Origin: Mytilus galloprovincialis
Taxonomy: Eukaryota > Mollusca > Bivalvia > Mytilida > Mytilidae
Reading direction: 5' to 3'
Assembly (NCBI RefSeq): GCF_965363235.1
Contig: NC_134840.1
Coordinates: 58,398,793-58,462,792, forward strand
DNA: 64,000 nucleotides
The translations under genes were made by a program, and so were the position numbers. The notes under the pieces are model-generated. The model searched no databases. It saw only the letters and a program-made list of their open reading frames with translations, and was not told the origin of the DNA. Each line of letters begins with the position of its first letter. The first letter of the stretch is position 1. Positions 46,853 to 59,524 of the stretch are shown piece after piece.

Positions 46853-47012
46853 CAGTGGCGGATGCAGGAATTTTCGAAAGGGGGGGTGCTAGCCCAGGGC
46901 AAAGGGGGGGTGCAGGGGGGGTGCAAACATATGTCCCGATTCAAATGCATTGATCGGCCAAAATAAAGGGGGGGTGCGGACCCCCGGAACCCCCCCTCTG
47001 GATCCGCCACTG
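46853..47012. mobile_element. hAT-like MITE, 5-bp target duplication ACTAA (CAGTGGCGGATCCAG family)
   Basis: CAGTGGCGGATGCAGGAATT (46853) and CTCTGGATCCGCCACTG (ending 47012) are inverted ends. ACTAA at 46848-46852 and 47013-47017 is duplicated. The interior is G-rich around 'gcattgatcggcc'. It inserted just after the LINE stop codon. Confidence 0.88.
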
Positions 47013-47935
47013 ACTAATTCATTATAACTCTTTAATATGAATTTGGATACCCTGTTAAGCCTGTACAGATCATAAGAAGAATTTCAAATTCTCTGGCACC
47101 GTCCCTTGACGATCCTTGCTGGCTGGACACAGAATCTATAATCTTAAAATATGTTTTTAAAATATATTTTAATAATTTAGGAGTTTGACTCATCTGCATA
47201 AACTTATCATAATTCTAGAGAGAAAATATAATTCAGAAGTTGAGAAACTCATTCAAGCATGAAAACCTAACATTGATTCATATGAGATAACTCATTATAG
47301 AAACCAGTATTGAAATTATATATTTGCCCCAGATGCGTGTTTCGCTTCAAAACCTTTCAGTGACACTGGAATCAAAAATGTTAAAGGCCAAATAAATTAC
47401 TAAATGTTTTGTTCAATACAGCGAGATAATCTATGCCTGAGACGGACTTTATACATGAGCTTCTAAGGAAAAAAACTTTCAAATATATGACAGATCTGTC
47501 CCACTTCAAATCCCTTTTTCCTAAAATATGTCAACAAATTACCTAATTTTTTTACTTATAAAAAGTAAGTATACGGGTGCAACATGTCGATCTGCTTCAA
47601 CCTTGTCCTTCCTGAGCAGCTAAGACCATTCTCAGAATTAAGTGGGGTTAGAGTTGCTCAGTCTTTAGTTTTCAATGTTTGGTCTTATTGTGGTTTTCCA
47701 TTTCATCTTTTGACTGAGTCAGTTTAATATATCCTGGTGTCTTCTGTCGCTCTTGCACTTATATTTGGCTTATTAAAGTGGTGTTCAATCTGCCAATATA
47801 AACTCGACAGAAGGGAATGATGGTTAATTATTTTGGTTCAAATTCCACCATGGTACATTTCTTTCAAAAATCGTGATGAAGTGATCAATTACTACTAAAA
47901 ATTTTGTAACAATTCTACATCTCTGTCACTATATT

Positions 47936-48580
47936 GCCCTTGTGGTTATAACTCTTGAAGAGTTCGGTATACATTGGCATGACACGGGTTATGTTCTTCT
48001 CATATATGTTATGATGGTATGATACTAAACCCCTAACGGGAAGGATTGTGCCTGATATTCATATAATGAAATCATAATCTTTCAATCAGTTTAATTGAAG
48101 TCCGGAGCTGGCATGTCAGTTAACTGCTAGTAGTCTTGTTATTTATGTATTATTGTCATTTTGTTTATTTTCGTTGGTTACATCTTCTGACATCAGACTC
48201 GGACTTCTCTTGAACTGAATTTTAAATGTGCGTATTGTTATGCGTTTACTTTTCTACATTGGCTAGAGGTATAGGGGGAGGGTTGAGATCTCATAAACAT
48301 GTTTAACCCCGCCGCATTTTTGTGCCTGTTCCAAGTCAGAAGCCTCTGGCCTTTGTTAGTCTTGTATTATTTTTATTTAGTTTCTTGTGTACAATTTGGA
48401 AATTAGTATGGCGTTCATTATCACTGAACTAGTATATATTTGTATAGGGGCCAGCTGAAGGACGACTCCGGGTGCGGGAATTTCTCGCTACATTGAAGAC
48501 GTTGTTGACCTTTTGCTGTTGTTTTTTCTATGGTCGGGTTGTTGTCTCTTTGACAAATTCCCCATTTCCATTCTCAATTT
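47936..48580 (+). repeat. Dispersed mussel repeat tail (copy 2, longer)
   Basis: The last ~190 bp repeat the tail at 12110-12291. The upstream part ('ctaacgggaaggattgtgcc', 'ctgacatcagactcggactt', 'aaccccgccgcatttttgtg') is also familiar from mussel sequences. It is probably the 3' non-coding part of a retroelement; broken, no coding part present. Confidence 0.65.
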
Positions 48581-48589
48581 TATGGTGAC

Positions 48590-48990
48590 TTATATGACAA
48601 ACGAAAATTAAGTGCAGCACTTCGGTGTTGACATGAGTATCAATTATGTGGTCATTTTTATAGCTGGTGGACGTTTCGTCCCCGAGGCTATCGCCAGCCC
48701 AGTAGTCAGCACTTCGATGTCAACATGAATATCGATTATGTGGTCATTTTTTTTTATTTCCTGTTTACAAAACTTAAAGCTAAGGATTCTCGTATCCAGG
48801 CAGAGATTACCTTAACCATATTTGGCACAACTTTTAAAAATTTTGGATCCTCGATGCTCTTCAACTTTTTACTTGTTTGGCTTTACACCAATTTGATTTG
48901 AGCATCACTGATGAGTCTTAAGTATAAGAAACTCGCGTATGGCTTTCTAAATTATAGTCCAGGTACCTTTGACAACTATGAGCAAAGCTC
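48590..48990 (+). repeat. Dispersed repeat with internal duplication ('cagcacttcg..gttgacatga')
   Basis: 'agcacttcgRtgtYRacatga..atcRattatgtggtcattttt' occurs twice, at about 48617 and 48708. 'ggacgtttcgtccccgaggc' separates the two and 'ttggatcctcgatgctcttc' follows. I recall this as a common mussel repeat. It covers the start of the small frame at 48911. Confidence 0.65.
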
Positions 48991-49099
48991 ATATAGTGAT
49001 ACCCTTGCTTTTAACAACTCCAATATAAATGACTTGTATGGAAAAAAATCCACAATAGAAGATGCCAGCCAATATGCAGTGAAGATTCTGACAATTTAA

Positions 49100-52000
49100 C
49101 ATTAACCACTGATGGTGGAGGGGAGTAGGAGAAGAGTATCTTAATGTATACTGGAAGATCAGGATGTTATTCCAATGGAAATCGCAAAATTCATTTCAGA
49201 TTGAGAAATGAAAAAAAGAATTACTTAAGTAAATCTTTTGAGGAAGATTCTTCAAATATCATTTTTTATAATTCTGACAAGATCTTCAAGGGAAGCAACA
49301 GATACAAAAGTCAGACAGAAGACTGACACCAACATCAATATATACCACTCACTTCAAAAAGCAGCTGGTATAATAACTAATGTCTAAAGGTATGGAGACT
49401 TTTTTTTTAATAGAAAGCAATTTCGAACCCAAAACCTCAACACCTTTTCTTTTCCATTATCATGCATGGATTGGGCTGTTGTCAGATTAATAAATATACC
49501 ACATATCTTATCTTTCATATTGTCAAAATAAAGGCTCTTGTAATCATTCAGTATTGCTAACTGTCTGAATCATTTCATTTGAAAGTGTATAGCTTCTCAA
49601 TTTCGTCTTTACTTTTTGTTTTGAATACCGTACATTGTGTCTGACCCTAATTTTCTTAGTATTTCATCAGATTTCTTCATATTGATATCAAACCAATGTT
49701 CATTTTCTAATTGAGATAAAATCAACAAGATCAGGTATATTCAATCTATTATATACACACAAAATATCATGAAAATGTTGGCACAGATCCAAGATGATAA
49801 CACAACTTTTTAATGTACAATAAAAGATACAGACATTCCTATGAAAATAATGGCGTCAATTTCATTCACAAACACATATAAAATTCTAGGACCTGTTCTG
49901 TGTATATTTTTTTTCAAATCAAATGCACAAAAGACAATAAATGATTTACAATTCAAATGTGAAGTTAAATAGAAATGCTTTCATTCAAACAAAAATCATG
50001 AAGAAATCTTCGTTCAAATTAGATGTTTTACCTATCTAACAGTGAATGAATGAAAATGAAAATCCCTGGGAGTACTAATGTACATGGGTTTCCCTCCAAA
50101 ATGTTCCAATGGCTGCATATTTTGGATAAATCTAAAAATTATGTGTTGCTTAATTTTTTATTCAACTTATTTGTCAACTATGATGGTATCAATTCTTGTG
50201 CTATAGAAAAAGGTGTTTTATTCTAAGGATAACATGGAATTGCTATAAAATTAATTGTTAAGTAACTCCCTATGAATCCCCTAAAAAGGAATGCAATGAG
50301 TAACCATATACACACAATACAAGTCTTTTCAGTTCATATTTCTGATTATTAATTTTTTATGTTTTTGTCTCATTGACATTGATATAATATCTTCTTAAAG
50401 CTTGTAAAGAAAAAAACACTTGCATGATTTAAACATTTATATTAGGAAAAGTTCTGATTCTTCTAAAGCTGTGCCTATTTCTACTATGTTATAACTTAAT
50501 TGGACAATGAGGCTTAGTTTTATATCCTAATGTGCAAACACAGTACAAAAGTACACATCATAAATGTCCACATTTCCAACCACTAGTGATAATCTGGTGA
50601 GTCTGGTGTGCATATTTCAATCCACTACCATGGAAGTGTAATAAAAGGGGTGAATCTTAAATATTCAACAAAATAACATTGATTCAGCACACTTGTGCTA
50701 TTTCCTGGGTGTGTCCTGAGTAAGGGGTGAATTTTAAATATTCAACAAAAAACATCAATTCAGCACTCTTGCACTATTTTGTAGGGTGCCGTTTTTGGTG
50801 GATAAAGCAACAATGCCTCAAGAGAAACACCAACCGTCAATTGATAATCAAAATAACTAATGATTCTGCAAGTCACAAAAATTGATACCAACAATAAATA
50901 AATGAATCCACAACACTAAATCCTAATAGATCACCTTTGTAATATTATATTACAATTTATCACCTTTGTAATATTATATTACAATAGATCACCTTTGTAA
51001 TATCATATTACAATAGATCACCTTTGTAATATTATATTACAATAGATCACCTTTGTAATATTATATTACAAAATATGTAATTGCTTACTTAACCTGAATA
51101 TTAAATCTGTTGCAGAATATAAAACTCTTTTGAAGCGTTTATGATGTCTATAAAAGTTGATGCATTTTCCTCATAATTAATGTTTTCTTAATTATAAAAA
51201 TTTTACATTTCATGATTTAAATGATTACTTGTTATATAGTAATATAAAAAAAGAAAAACAAAGATGATCTCAAAATGTTTGTTCTCATGATTCTCAAAAT
51301 TCTTACAATTCACAATCAAACATTATTTTTGTCAAATATCAACATTTAATTCCATAACTAATAAATAACTTAACACTGTTTTTAAAACAGATACTGTTAG
51401 AACTAAATGTTTACTTTCATAATGACCTAGTAAAAGACAGACAAATGTATTTGTGTTACAATTACAAAATACATTGAAGTAATGAAGCTGCCAATCAAAT
51501 TTTGTTCAGTAATTTAATTATGATTTACCAAACCCAATAAATAAATGGCCTACAATTTTTTGTATTTATTCATCAGACTTGATACTAGTTTACTTTTTAT
51601 ATTATGTACATAATATGTGGATTTTATCTTACATTTTCTCACCAAATTTCATAAGAAAAATACAACATATCACATGTGTTTACAATGCTTTTCTATCAAA
51701 ATATTCTATTATCTTTTTCTTCAAATTATTTTAAAATCATTTTTTATCTTGTTAACTAGAAAAGCTATTCCCAATCAAAATGGACTAGCTACAAAAGTAT
51801 TATGCATAATTTTTTAACAATAATGTACAGTAAACATTACTGAAAATAATAATCAGACTACCCCAAAATAATACATCACAGTGAGAATTGTGAACAACAT
51901 TCATTGTCTTTGTCTTAAGGATTTATAGCTAAATTTACAAATTGTCAAATTCATATAGCACTACATGTATGTATGTTAAGTTTATTAGCACTTCATATAT

Positions 52001-53132
52001 AATTTAAACTTATTTCTCATTATCGTGTTTTATCGACTTTAACACAATTAACAATCTTCATGATCTTTGCCATCGTGCAATTTTAATGAATCTTTAAGTT
52101 ATCCAATGCAGGATTTAAGATAATCTTAGAAATTAACCCAAATTATCAAAATGGATTAAAATACTAGTTTTTTTTTAAGTGAAATTCAGATTTTTCCAAA
52201 AATGACTTCAAATTTACTCATTTTTCAAAGAATAGGAATCAATGCCCATTTCTGATCTATCTAGCATGAATCTAGCCTGAGGAAATATATCTAAATACTG
52301 ACACCTAATTGACGGTCAACAATGAATCTCACTTCTTTAAAATGAAAAATTAAGAACGAATTCCATATGCCATAACATAGCGACCTTATGTTATATGGAA
52401 ATCACTTATTTTTCATCAAAATTTTTATTTAATAAAAATAAAGAAATATATATTCGGGAAAATGTTTCTGTCCAACCCATGATCACATATACACATACAC
52501 ATATATTCAAATACATCAGGTTTTGTTTGTTTAAATAATAGAATGCAGAATGTCCAGATAAAACATCTTGGAAAGGTTGCAATGCAATAAACAAAAAATC
52601 ATTAATATAATGACTGACTCTTTACTTCCAAATGTATGGTTGGAGTATCTAATCAGATGATCATTCATGATAAAATGGGAAAGATATTGTATAAATTATT
52701 AATTTTCTCAAATCATTTAAGCTATAGGAAGAAAATGCTTGCAAGTATACGTAGTTCCCTGTAAAATAGTGCATTTTCTTGTTGATGACTGCAAATGATT
52801 GACATAACACTGTTGTAACTAGGATTGTCCATTAAAATTTCCATCCAGTTGTAAGAGAAACACACATACATAATGTACACATGCTATAACAGATGAACCA
52901 ATCATTCAGTTATGCTAAATGACAACATATTTTATAAATGAACATGGACTTTATAATCATTTTAGAAAATCTAATCATTTTTCAATTTGCCAATATTTTA
53001 GGAAAAGATTAGACTGTGCAACTTATGTGGGTTTTTGAATTCACATGTATTCTGGATGGAATATTTCAACAGTACAACCATATAGATATCAATTAACAAA
53101 TTTATATAAAGCCTATAAAATGACACATAAAA
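49100..53132. other. AT-rich spacer 3' of FBXO45, possibly including its 3' UTR
   Basis: No protein-like frame was recognised. Two local arrays are present: a twofold ~80-bp repeat around 'ggggtgaatcttaaatattc' (50640-50790) and the 29-bp array at 50928-51070. TTTATT on the plus strand near 52425 and 51567 would give AATAAA on the FBXO45 strand. The stretch is notably poor in the repeats that fill the rest of the window. Confidence 0.4.
50928..51070. repeat. 29-bp minisatellite, five units
   Basis: The unit AATAGATCACCTTTGTAATA+TTATATTAC repeats five times with one or two changes per unit. There are no spacers, so it is not a CRISPR. Confidence 0.92.
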
Positions 53133-56100
53133 TCATCCGTCTAAGGGTGGTCCTAAGTAAACCATAGAAATTTCTGTATTTCCATAAACTGCAGATACTG
53201 AGGGGTATAATGGTGTGTCAGGCAGTCCACGGAAAGCTACACCTGGAAAAAAAATCAGTTGCTAACATTATAAACACATGTTTAATAAATGACTTTTTAA
53301 AAAGTGAAGATATGGGTGAGATTTGAATAAAAAATTTAGGTTGTTTTGTTTTTAAAACAATAAGGGCACAGTTTTTAGTATGAATTCATATTTCCTTAAA
53401 AAAAATCTGTAGTTTTAGGTGACACTTTACAATAAATACCAAACACCAAATAACTCATACACATTTCTTCCAGCGGTCAGATGCATTCTCATTTCAACTA
53501 AAGAAGCCATAAGAAGTATTCTTAAATACATCCCCTACTCCTCCCATCGGTTTAAAGCAATTAACTGTTAATGTTAAATGCAACTATCAATACTTTTTAC
53601 TAATAAGGGTTCTCTAAATTAATGAAACATTGAAATCAAGCCATGAATGTGTCTATTTCTTGGAAAACATGTTGAAGGTTAAGCATTTCAGTTTTTCATG
53701 TATATGGATGTTACAAAATGTGTCCATTCTTAATCATGACGTAAGGTGTGAATTTACTATCTCTTACAGCTTATAGCTTTAGTTAGCAACACATTAAGAT
53801 AATTAACAAGATGAAGTGCAATCGATGATAAACTACAAATTACCTAAAAATTCATAATTCTTTTCAAACGCTAACGTATTATCTTCACAATCAAGTATTA
53901 CTCTTATTCTTTCTCCAACCTGAAATAAACAAATATTTAAATAAAACAATTTAATAAAAACAAACTTGAATTTATAGCAAGTTCAGTCAAACTCTGAAAA
54001 GTACATATAAATATGTATCTATCTATAGTAACAATATTTATATCTTTGGTTAAAAAATGTATGAAGGTACTGCCTTTTTCTAGCATGTCTAGGTAAATTA
54101 ATTAGACACTGTATCAAATATCCCATTTTTTAAATGCAATTTTGTTAAAATTTGCATTATTACATTGTGGCCACATTTCTTCAACTTGTCCTAAAAAATA
54201 TCATCAATGTTTACATGCTCATTGTTAAAGACCATACAGTGACCCATGGTTGTTAATATAAGTGTCATTTGGTCTCTTGTGAAGTTTTGTGTCATTGGCA
54301 ATCATATTACATTTTTATGCTAAACGTTCAAAATAAGGAATAGTTATAGCATAAAAGTAATGAATTCATCCTTCATATTTTTTTGGCAATTTCAACCTTT
54401 TTAGTTTATATGTTATACATGTGGCCTGGGATAAAAAAAATATCCACAATTTTCGTATATTCTGTCTTTCAGTTGTTGACTAAAACAACTTTTGTTGAGT
54501 GCCTTTTTGCAAATCCATGAACTTTTTCTTTTTTATCTTGATGTCAATTTCGCATTTCCCATTTTTGAAATCATACACAGACTAAAATTTAGTACACTAT
54601 TCCTATCCAACAGTACATGTCTAATATTTATTAGAATGCTCATGGGCCAGAATGTGCAGATTTTCATCTGTGTATGACATATAAAAAGAAGTTTTAATAA
54701 TTTGAGTAATGAGGAAATTTTTTTTAATGTTTCATGATGACAGAAGTATACCTTTTAAGAGAAAGTGTACTTTATATTTGTAATACATGTAAGTGTATAT
54801 AATGTTGTTTATTTTTTTGTATAAATAAATTGTTTTCAAAAGTATCACGTGGTGTTTTATGCTAAGATATATTGATATATGTTATACATGTAGATTTAAT
54901 ATAAATGTATTTCAATATGTGTTTTTACAGTATCTCATAACTCTTTTTAGAGTGTCTCTTTTATAAATTGATCTGATAATAATATATTGTGTTTTATATC
55001 AAATGTTTTAAAGAGGTGAGACTCTAATAAATTATTTGTTTGTTTGTTATTTGCTTCAGCATTTTTTAGTTATTTTATGCTGATGTTCAAATACATGTAT
55101 CTTATTTTTCTTTAAAGTGTACATGTACAAATGTATGCTTCTTACCATCTATATATTTAACTCATCTATCGATACCAGGTTTAAATCCACTCTATTAACT
55201 GTATCATATACATTTTGCAGATGATTAATTTTTAACTAATTACCAGTGATAGTAATTGCACACCCTGAATAGCATGTATGTTTATCGTAGATTCGTACAA
55301 ACATATATGAAAATTACTATTTGTTTTGTCTTGACATTATTTTTTATGGGGGGGGGGGGGGTAGTTTAGATCTGCTTTTCATGCTTTAAGGCATGTTACT
55401 AAGACATGAAAATGAAACAAATATAAATGACCACATTTATACCTAAAAAATACAAAGTTTCTTGTTATTTGTTTTATAAAAATCAAGTAACAAGTACTGA
55501 CATTGTCAGTTTATTTTCAATTTGTATTTGTGAGTTTTATATTCTTTTTTCCATTTTTCTGCATTTTTACTGATACATGTATGTGTTGCAGTATTTATGT
55601 ATTTCTATACAATGCCATACTATTTCTTGCCTCGAAAAATGGATTATGCTTTTTTTTAAATGACTGAAATTCTGACACATAATGGAATGTGTTGCTTGTG
55701 TATACATATATATAGTAACCTAGTAGGTAAATGCTATTGCTAATTAATATCACACCTGATAGGTTGGAGCATTATTTAATGTAGGATAATTGCCTTGACT
55801 ATCACCATTGTGTATCAGGTGATTGTCAACTAAATTCCATCCCCAGCTCTGATCGTCTCCTCCTAATAAACTGACATATCCTATATTATGTAATGAAGCT
55901 TTTTTAGTTGCTAATCCAATCACAGCTACTGTCCCTAAAGGTCCTTCCCACCACACTTCCCAACAATGTCGACCTGTCTTAAAACCTATTTTCCCTCTAG
56001 CTCCGTCCGTACTTTGAGCTACTGGATTTCTGTGAACTGTAAATCCGCCAGATTTCACTACAATGTTTTTTGAACAATCATTTAAATTCCAATTATGGAA

Positions 56101-56331
56101 AAATGCTCGAAGTTTCGCTTTATATGTTGGAACGTTTTTCAAAATGTCAGACTTTAGAACTTGTTCTGTCACTTTTCGTATGCAGTGAAACCGCCATACA
56201 TCATTATTTTCATCGTTCAAAAACTTATACCATTTCTTACACACTAAGGAACATGTTCTTAAATCAGATATATTTAAATAGGAGAAAATTGATTCTAAAA
56301 TCTGAGGAGGAAGGTTGGCTGCTGCAGCCAT
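53133..56331 (-). CDS. FBXO45: FBXO45/FSN-1, F-box and SPRY domain protein (3 coding exons)
   Basis: This is the substrate-receptor subunit that works with the MYCBP2/Highwire/RPM-1 ubiquitin ligase and SKP1 to control synapse growth and axon maintenance. Coding exons (minus): 56331-55756, 53919-53844, 53242-53133. Junctions are GT-AG and phases match; 253 residues, close to Drosophila Fsn (255). The F-box is at residues about 3-50 ([37 protein letters not shown]). The SPRY domain runs from about 85 to the end: [94 protein letters not shown]. These match the family almost residue for residue. The start is the only ATG before the F-box; an earlier in-frame codon at 56364 is TTG. No odd features. 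Confidence 0.97.
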
Positions 56332-57073
56332 AACGGCGAGACATCCGGTCAATATAGCTACCAAAATGTGAGATACAATAAAATGGACAAATTGGTATTC
56401 TATTTATTAGAATACCGACGATAGAATATTGGTCTGATATCTTTGTAGGTTACAATTTGTAATAATTTTGACATTTGGACATAGTAGCAACTTGTATAGC
56501 TACGTAATGATTATAAGCAATGGACACATTCATTTGTACGTTGCATTCTTATTTTTAACTTTTAGGTTTATGATTAAATTTTTAGCAATCACGTGTAAAT
56601 TCATTCAACGAGATTCAAGATGTCTGCGCCCATGTTTTGAAGTGAAAAAGTTAAAATTATGTTTAAAAATCAAGAAATATATTCGATATTGAAGGAAAGG
56701 TAGACAAAAATGCCACAACTTAACAGAAATGTCATAGTTCCCTAAACGAAGGGCTCATGAGACACTGTTAAACGAATTATCATACTTTTTTCATAGATAA
56801 ATAAGATATTTTGCTAAAAAAAAGGTTTTACAAGTTTTTCTATTTATACAACTTATAATATCCCTATCCACCACAAGTACTGGACATCTCAGTTATTCCT
56901 GTTAATTTTTGACATCATAACAGTTAATTGATTATTGAATGAAATCAATATTTCCAAGGACACGGGTTTATTTGTCACAATAATATGAGGTAAGCATAAC
57001 CTGTGAATGGGGATTAAGTCTGTATGTATTATTTTTTTTTAATTCAAACATGTTTATGAAAGAAACATTAATA
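56332..57073. promoter_or_regulatory. FBXO45 upstream region
   Basis: This is spacer upstream of the FBXO45 start codon and should hold its 5' UTR and promoter. A small perfect hairpin GGTATTCT-(ATTTATT)-AGAATACC lies about 60 bp upstream of the ATG. No TATA box or gene recognised. Confidence 0.4.
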
Positions 57074-59406
57074 CCGTAACGTTTCCGATTTTGGTTCTGT
57101 TGTTAGGGATTTAGCTGTGACGTTCTTTAAGTTATGACGTCATATTCAATGTAAACAAAAACGCTTTTGTCAGGTAACGTTTTTTTTTCATATCAAACAA
57201 TTATTAAAAATGAATTTGTATCAAGTTCCAATCTTATATTTTACTAGACTGATAAATATATATTTTATTCAAAGTCTCATGCAAACAAGACCGAAAAAGG
57301 AAGTAGATTTCTGCGCAAATGTGGTGAAAACCGGAACAGGAAGTAGATCTGAAAAAAAAGTTAACGATTTTGAGTTCATTAGTAGAATGAATAGTAGGAT
57401 GAAAAATTCCGGAAATTTTCCCGATTTTTTTTTTTTTTTTTCTTATTGATTTTTCTACCATAGTTGGGGACTTCGTCCCCATAATACTGGTATTAGCATT
57501 TTAGATGCCACAATATCCATTGAAAAAGTCTGCATAGTATAATTGCATATGACGTACAAAAACATATGATGTGACAATAGGTTCAATAACTCTGTTACTA
57601 CGTGGCTTCATACATTCATATTGGCTTGTAAACGGTAAAACAAATTTCCACATTGATTTTTGGCATTTTTCAAAACTCAGTTGACATTGAAATCTCAATT
57701 GTGAGGTTGATTACTTGCAGCCCATGATTTTTTGGAATAAGAACATGGCTTAATTTCTTAGGGAAAGAAGCATGTAAGGCCACGGTTTTTTAATTTGTTG
57801 GTTTACAGATTTTTCCAATAAAAAAGTCGGGTCGGTCGGTCGGTCAGGGAAAAAAAAGAAAAAAAATATCTTTCAAGACAGAAAAATATGCATAATATAT
57901 ATATTTCACCTTCCTTACATGCTATTTTGTCATCATTTCTTAAATTTTAGTTTGATGAAATATTATTGCTCAGCTGTCATAAACATCGCATCTAATAATT
58001 TCCTGTAAAAAAGGGGTGTACATGAACAAAGACGAAATTAAATCGTCATTTAACAAACAAGAAAAAAAATATCTTTCAAGACAGAAAAATATGCATAATA
58101 TATATATTTCACCTTCCTTACATGCTATTTTGTCATCATTTCTTAAATTTTATTTCGATGAAATATTATTGCTCAGCTGTCATAAACATCGCATCTAATA
58201 ATTTCCTGTAAAAAAGGGGTGTACATGAACAAAGACGAAATTAAATCGTCATTTAACAAACAAGAAAAACAGAGTCGCGTTGCTCTTAATGAATTCCAGA
58301 AAACTTGGTGAATAATGATCTTCAAGCACGAAAACTGATAAAGAAAAAAAATGTAAAAACGTCGTTTAAGTTTCAACACAAGTGTCAAAAAACGTAATAC
58401 ACACGACCACTGGAAAACGAGAATATTGGGTTAATCTGTTGTCATGCATTCCCTTTTTTTATCCAAATGACCGATATTTTTTTTTTATCTATGAAACAAG
58501 AAAATTCCAAATGATTTGTGAATATTCAGTATTTTAACATGATATCACATTTGGACAAGTCTATTCCTATGAGATGATGCATCTTACGGACTAATGACAA
58601 ATAAGGGAAACAAACTTATTGTGTCAGTGGTTTTAAACACAGGTTTCGTTCTGCAATATTTGCGCAAACAACATTTCAAGGTCAGTTATAATTGATTTGT
58701 CTATTTTTAGAAACGTAAACTGGAAGTTCTATTTTTTCACAACAGAAAGTGTTATCAATTTTGTTAGTGATTAATGCATTACATTTCATAAAAAAAAGAA
58801 TATTTTAATTATTTTTCAGGGTTTATACATTTTTTATGGTCGGCGGGAATAAAAAAGCATGAAAAGTCAATTTTATTTTTATTCTGAAAATCGGCAAAAT
58901 CGAGTCGGCGGATCCGTAAACCAACAAATTAAAAAACCATGGCCTAATATAAGAATATGATAAATTTATTATTAAGTGTTGTGATCTTTGGCGTAGAATC
59001 CCTACTAACACATTATATGTGATTAATATAGGGACGAAGTCCCCAATTACAGAAGAAAAATAATAAAATAAAAAAACAGGAAAATTTCCTGAAATTTTCA
59101 TTCTATTAATGAACTCAAAATCGTTAACTTTTTTATTTTCAGTCTTTTTTAAATTCCTGCATTTGCGCAGAAATGTACTTCCTTTCTGGTCTCTTTGACA
59201 GGAAACTTTGAGTAAAATTTATATCTATCAGTCAAGTAAATTATAAGAAGGAACACAATACCAATTTTATTTTTGATAATTCTTTGATATGAAAAAACAT
59301 TACCTAATGATAGCATTTCTTTGTTTACATTGAATATGTCTTCATAACATAAATAACGTCACTACTAAAGTCCCTAACAACAGAACCAAAATCGGAAACG
59401 TTACGG
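57074..59406. mobile_element. 2.3-kb element with ~400-bp terminal inverted repeats
   Basis: CCGTAACGTTTCCGATTTTG (57074) is mirrored at 59406. The arms (57074-57483 and about 59028-59406) share 'ctgttgttaggga', 'gacgtcatattcaatgtaaa'-like sequence, 'ctgcgcaaatg', 'gttaacgattttgagttcat' and 'ggggacttcgtcccc' in order. No transposase frame. The target duplication is not clear. It holds a second element (57778-58944). It lies between FBXO45 and MIPEP. Confidence 0.82.
57778..58944. mobile_element. Nested GGCC-ended element, TAA target duplication
   Basis: GGCCACGGTTTTTTAATTTG (57778) is mirrored by the end at 58944, with ~35 bp of inverted match ('ttgttggtttac'). TAA flanks both sides (57775-57777 and 58945-58947). 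Inside, 57862-58267 is a 203-bp unit present twice in tandem ('atctttcaagacagaaaaat' at 57868 and 58071). There is a GTCGGTCGGTCGG stretch near the left end and GTCGGCGG near the right. It resembles the GGCC-ended element at 31505. Confidence 0.75.
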
Positions 59407-59524
59407 CATTTCCGTGTTTTTTTTAACCAAGTTTGAAGTTTGAATAAAATATGTTTGAATTGAAAAAAAAATTATCATATAGACTTTCGTCCCCTTTTAC
59501 AGGTAATGCCTGCCTCATATTATA

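Noticed and set aside
48911-49326. Two adjacent small plus-strand frames (62 and 60 codons)
   Set aside because: The first starts inside a dispersed repeat. Neither has a recognisable motif, and the two are not joined by good splice signals.
50928-51070. CRISPR-like regular array
   Set aside because: The units are directly adjacent without spacers, and the surrounding genes are eukaryotic. It is a minisatellite.
56332-56364. Earlier FBXO45 start giving 11 extra residues
   Set aside because: The codon at 56364 is TTG. The first ATG is at 56331, which gives a length matching the family.
57210-57449. 79-codon frame in the left arm of the long-TIR element
   Set aside because: It lies within an inverted repeat arm and the other arm does not preserve it.
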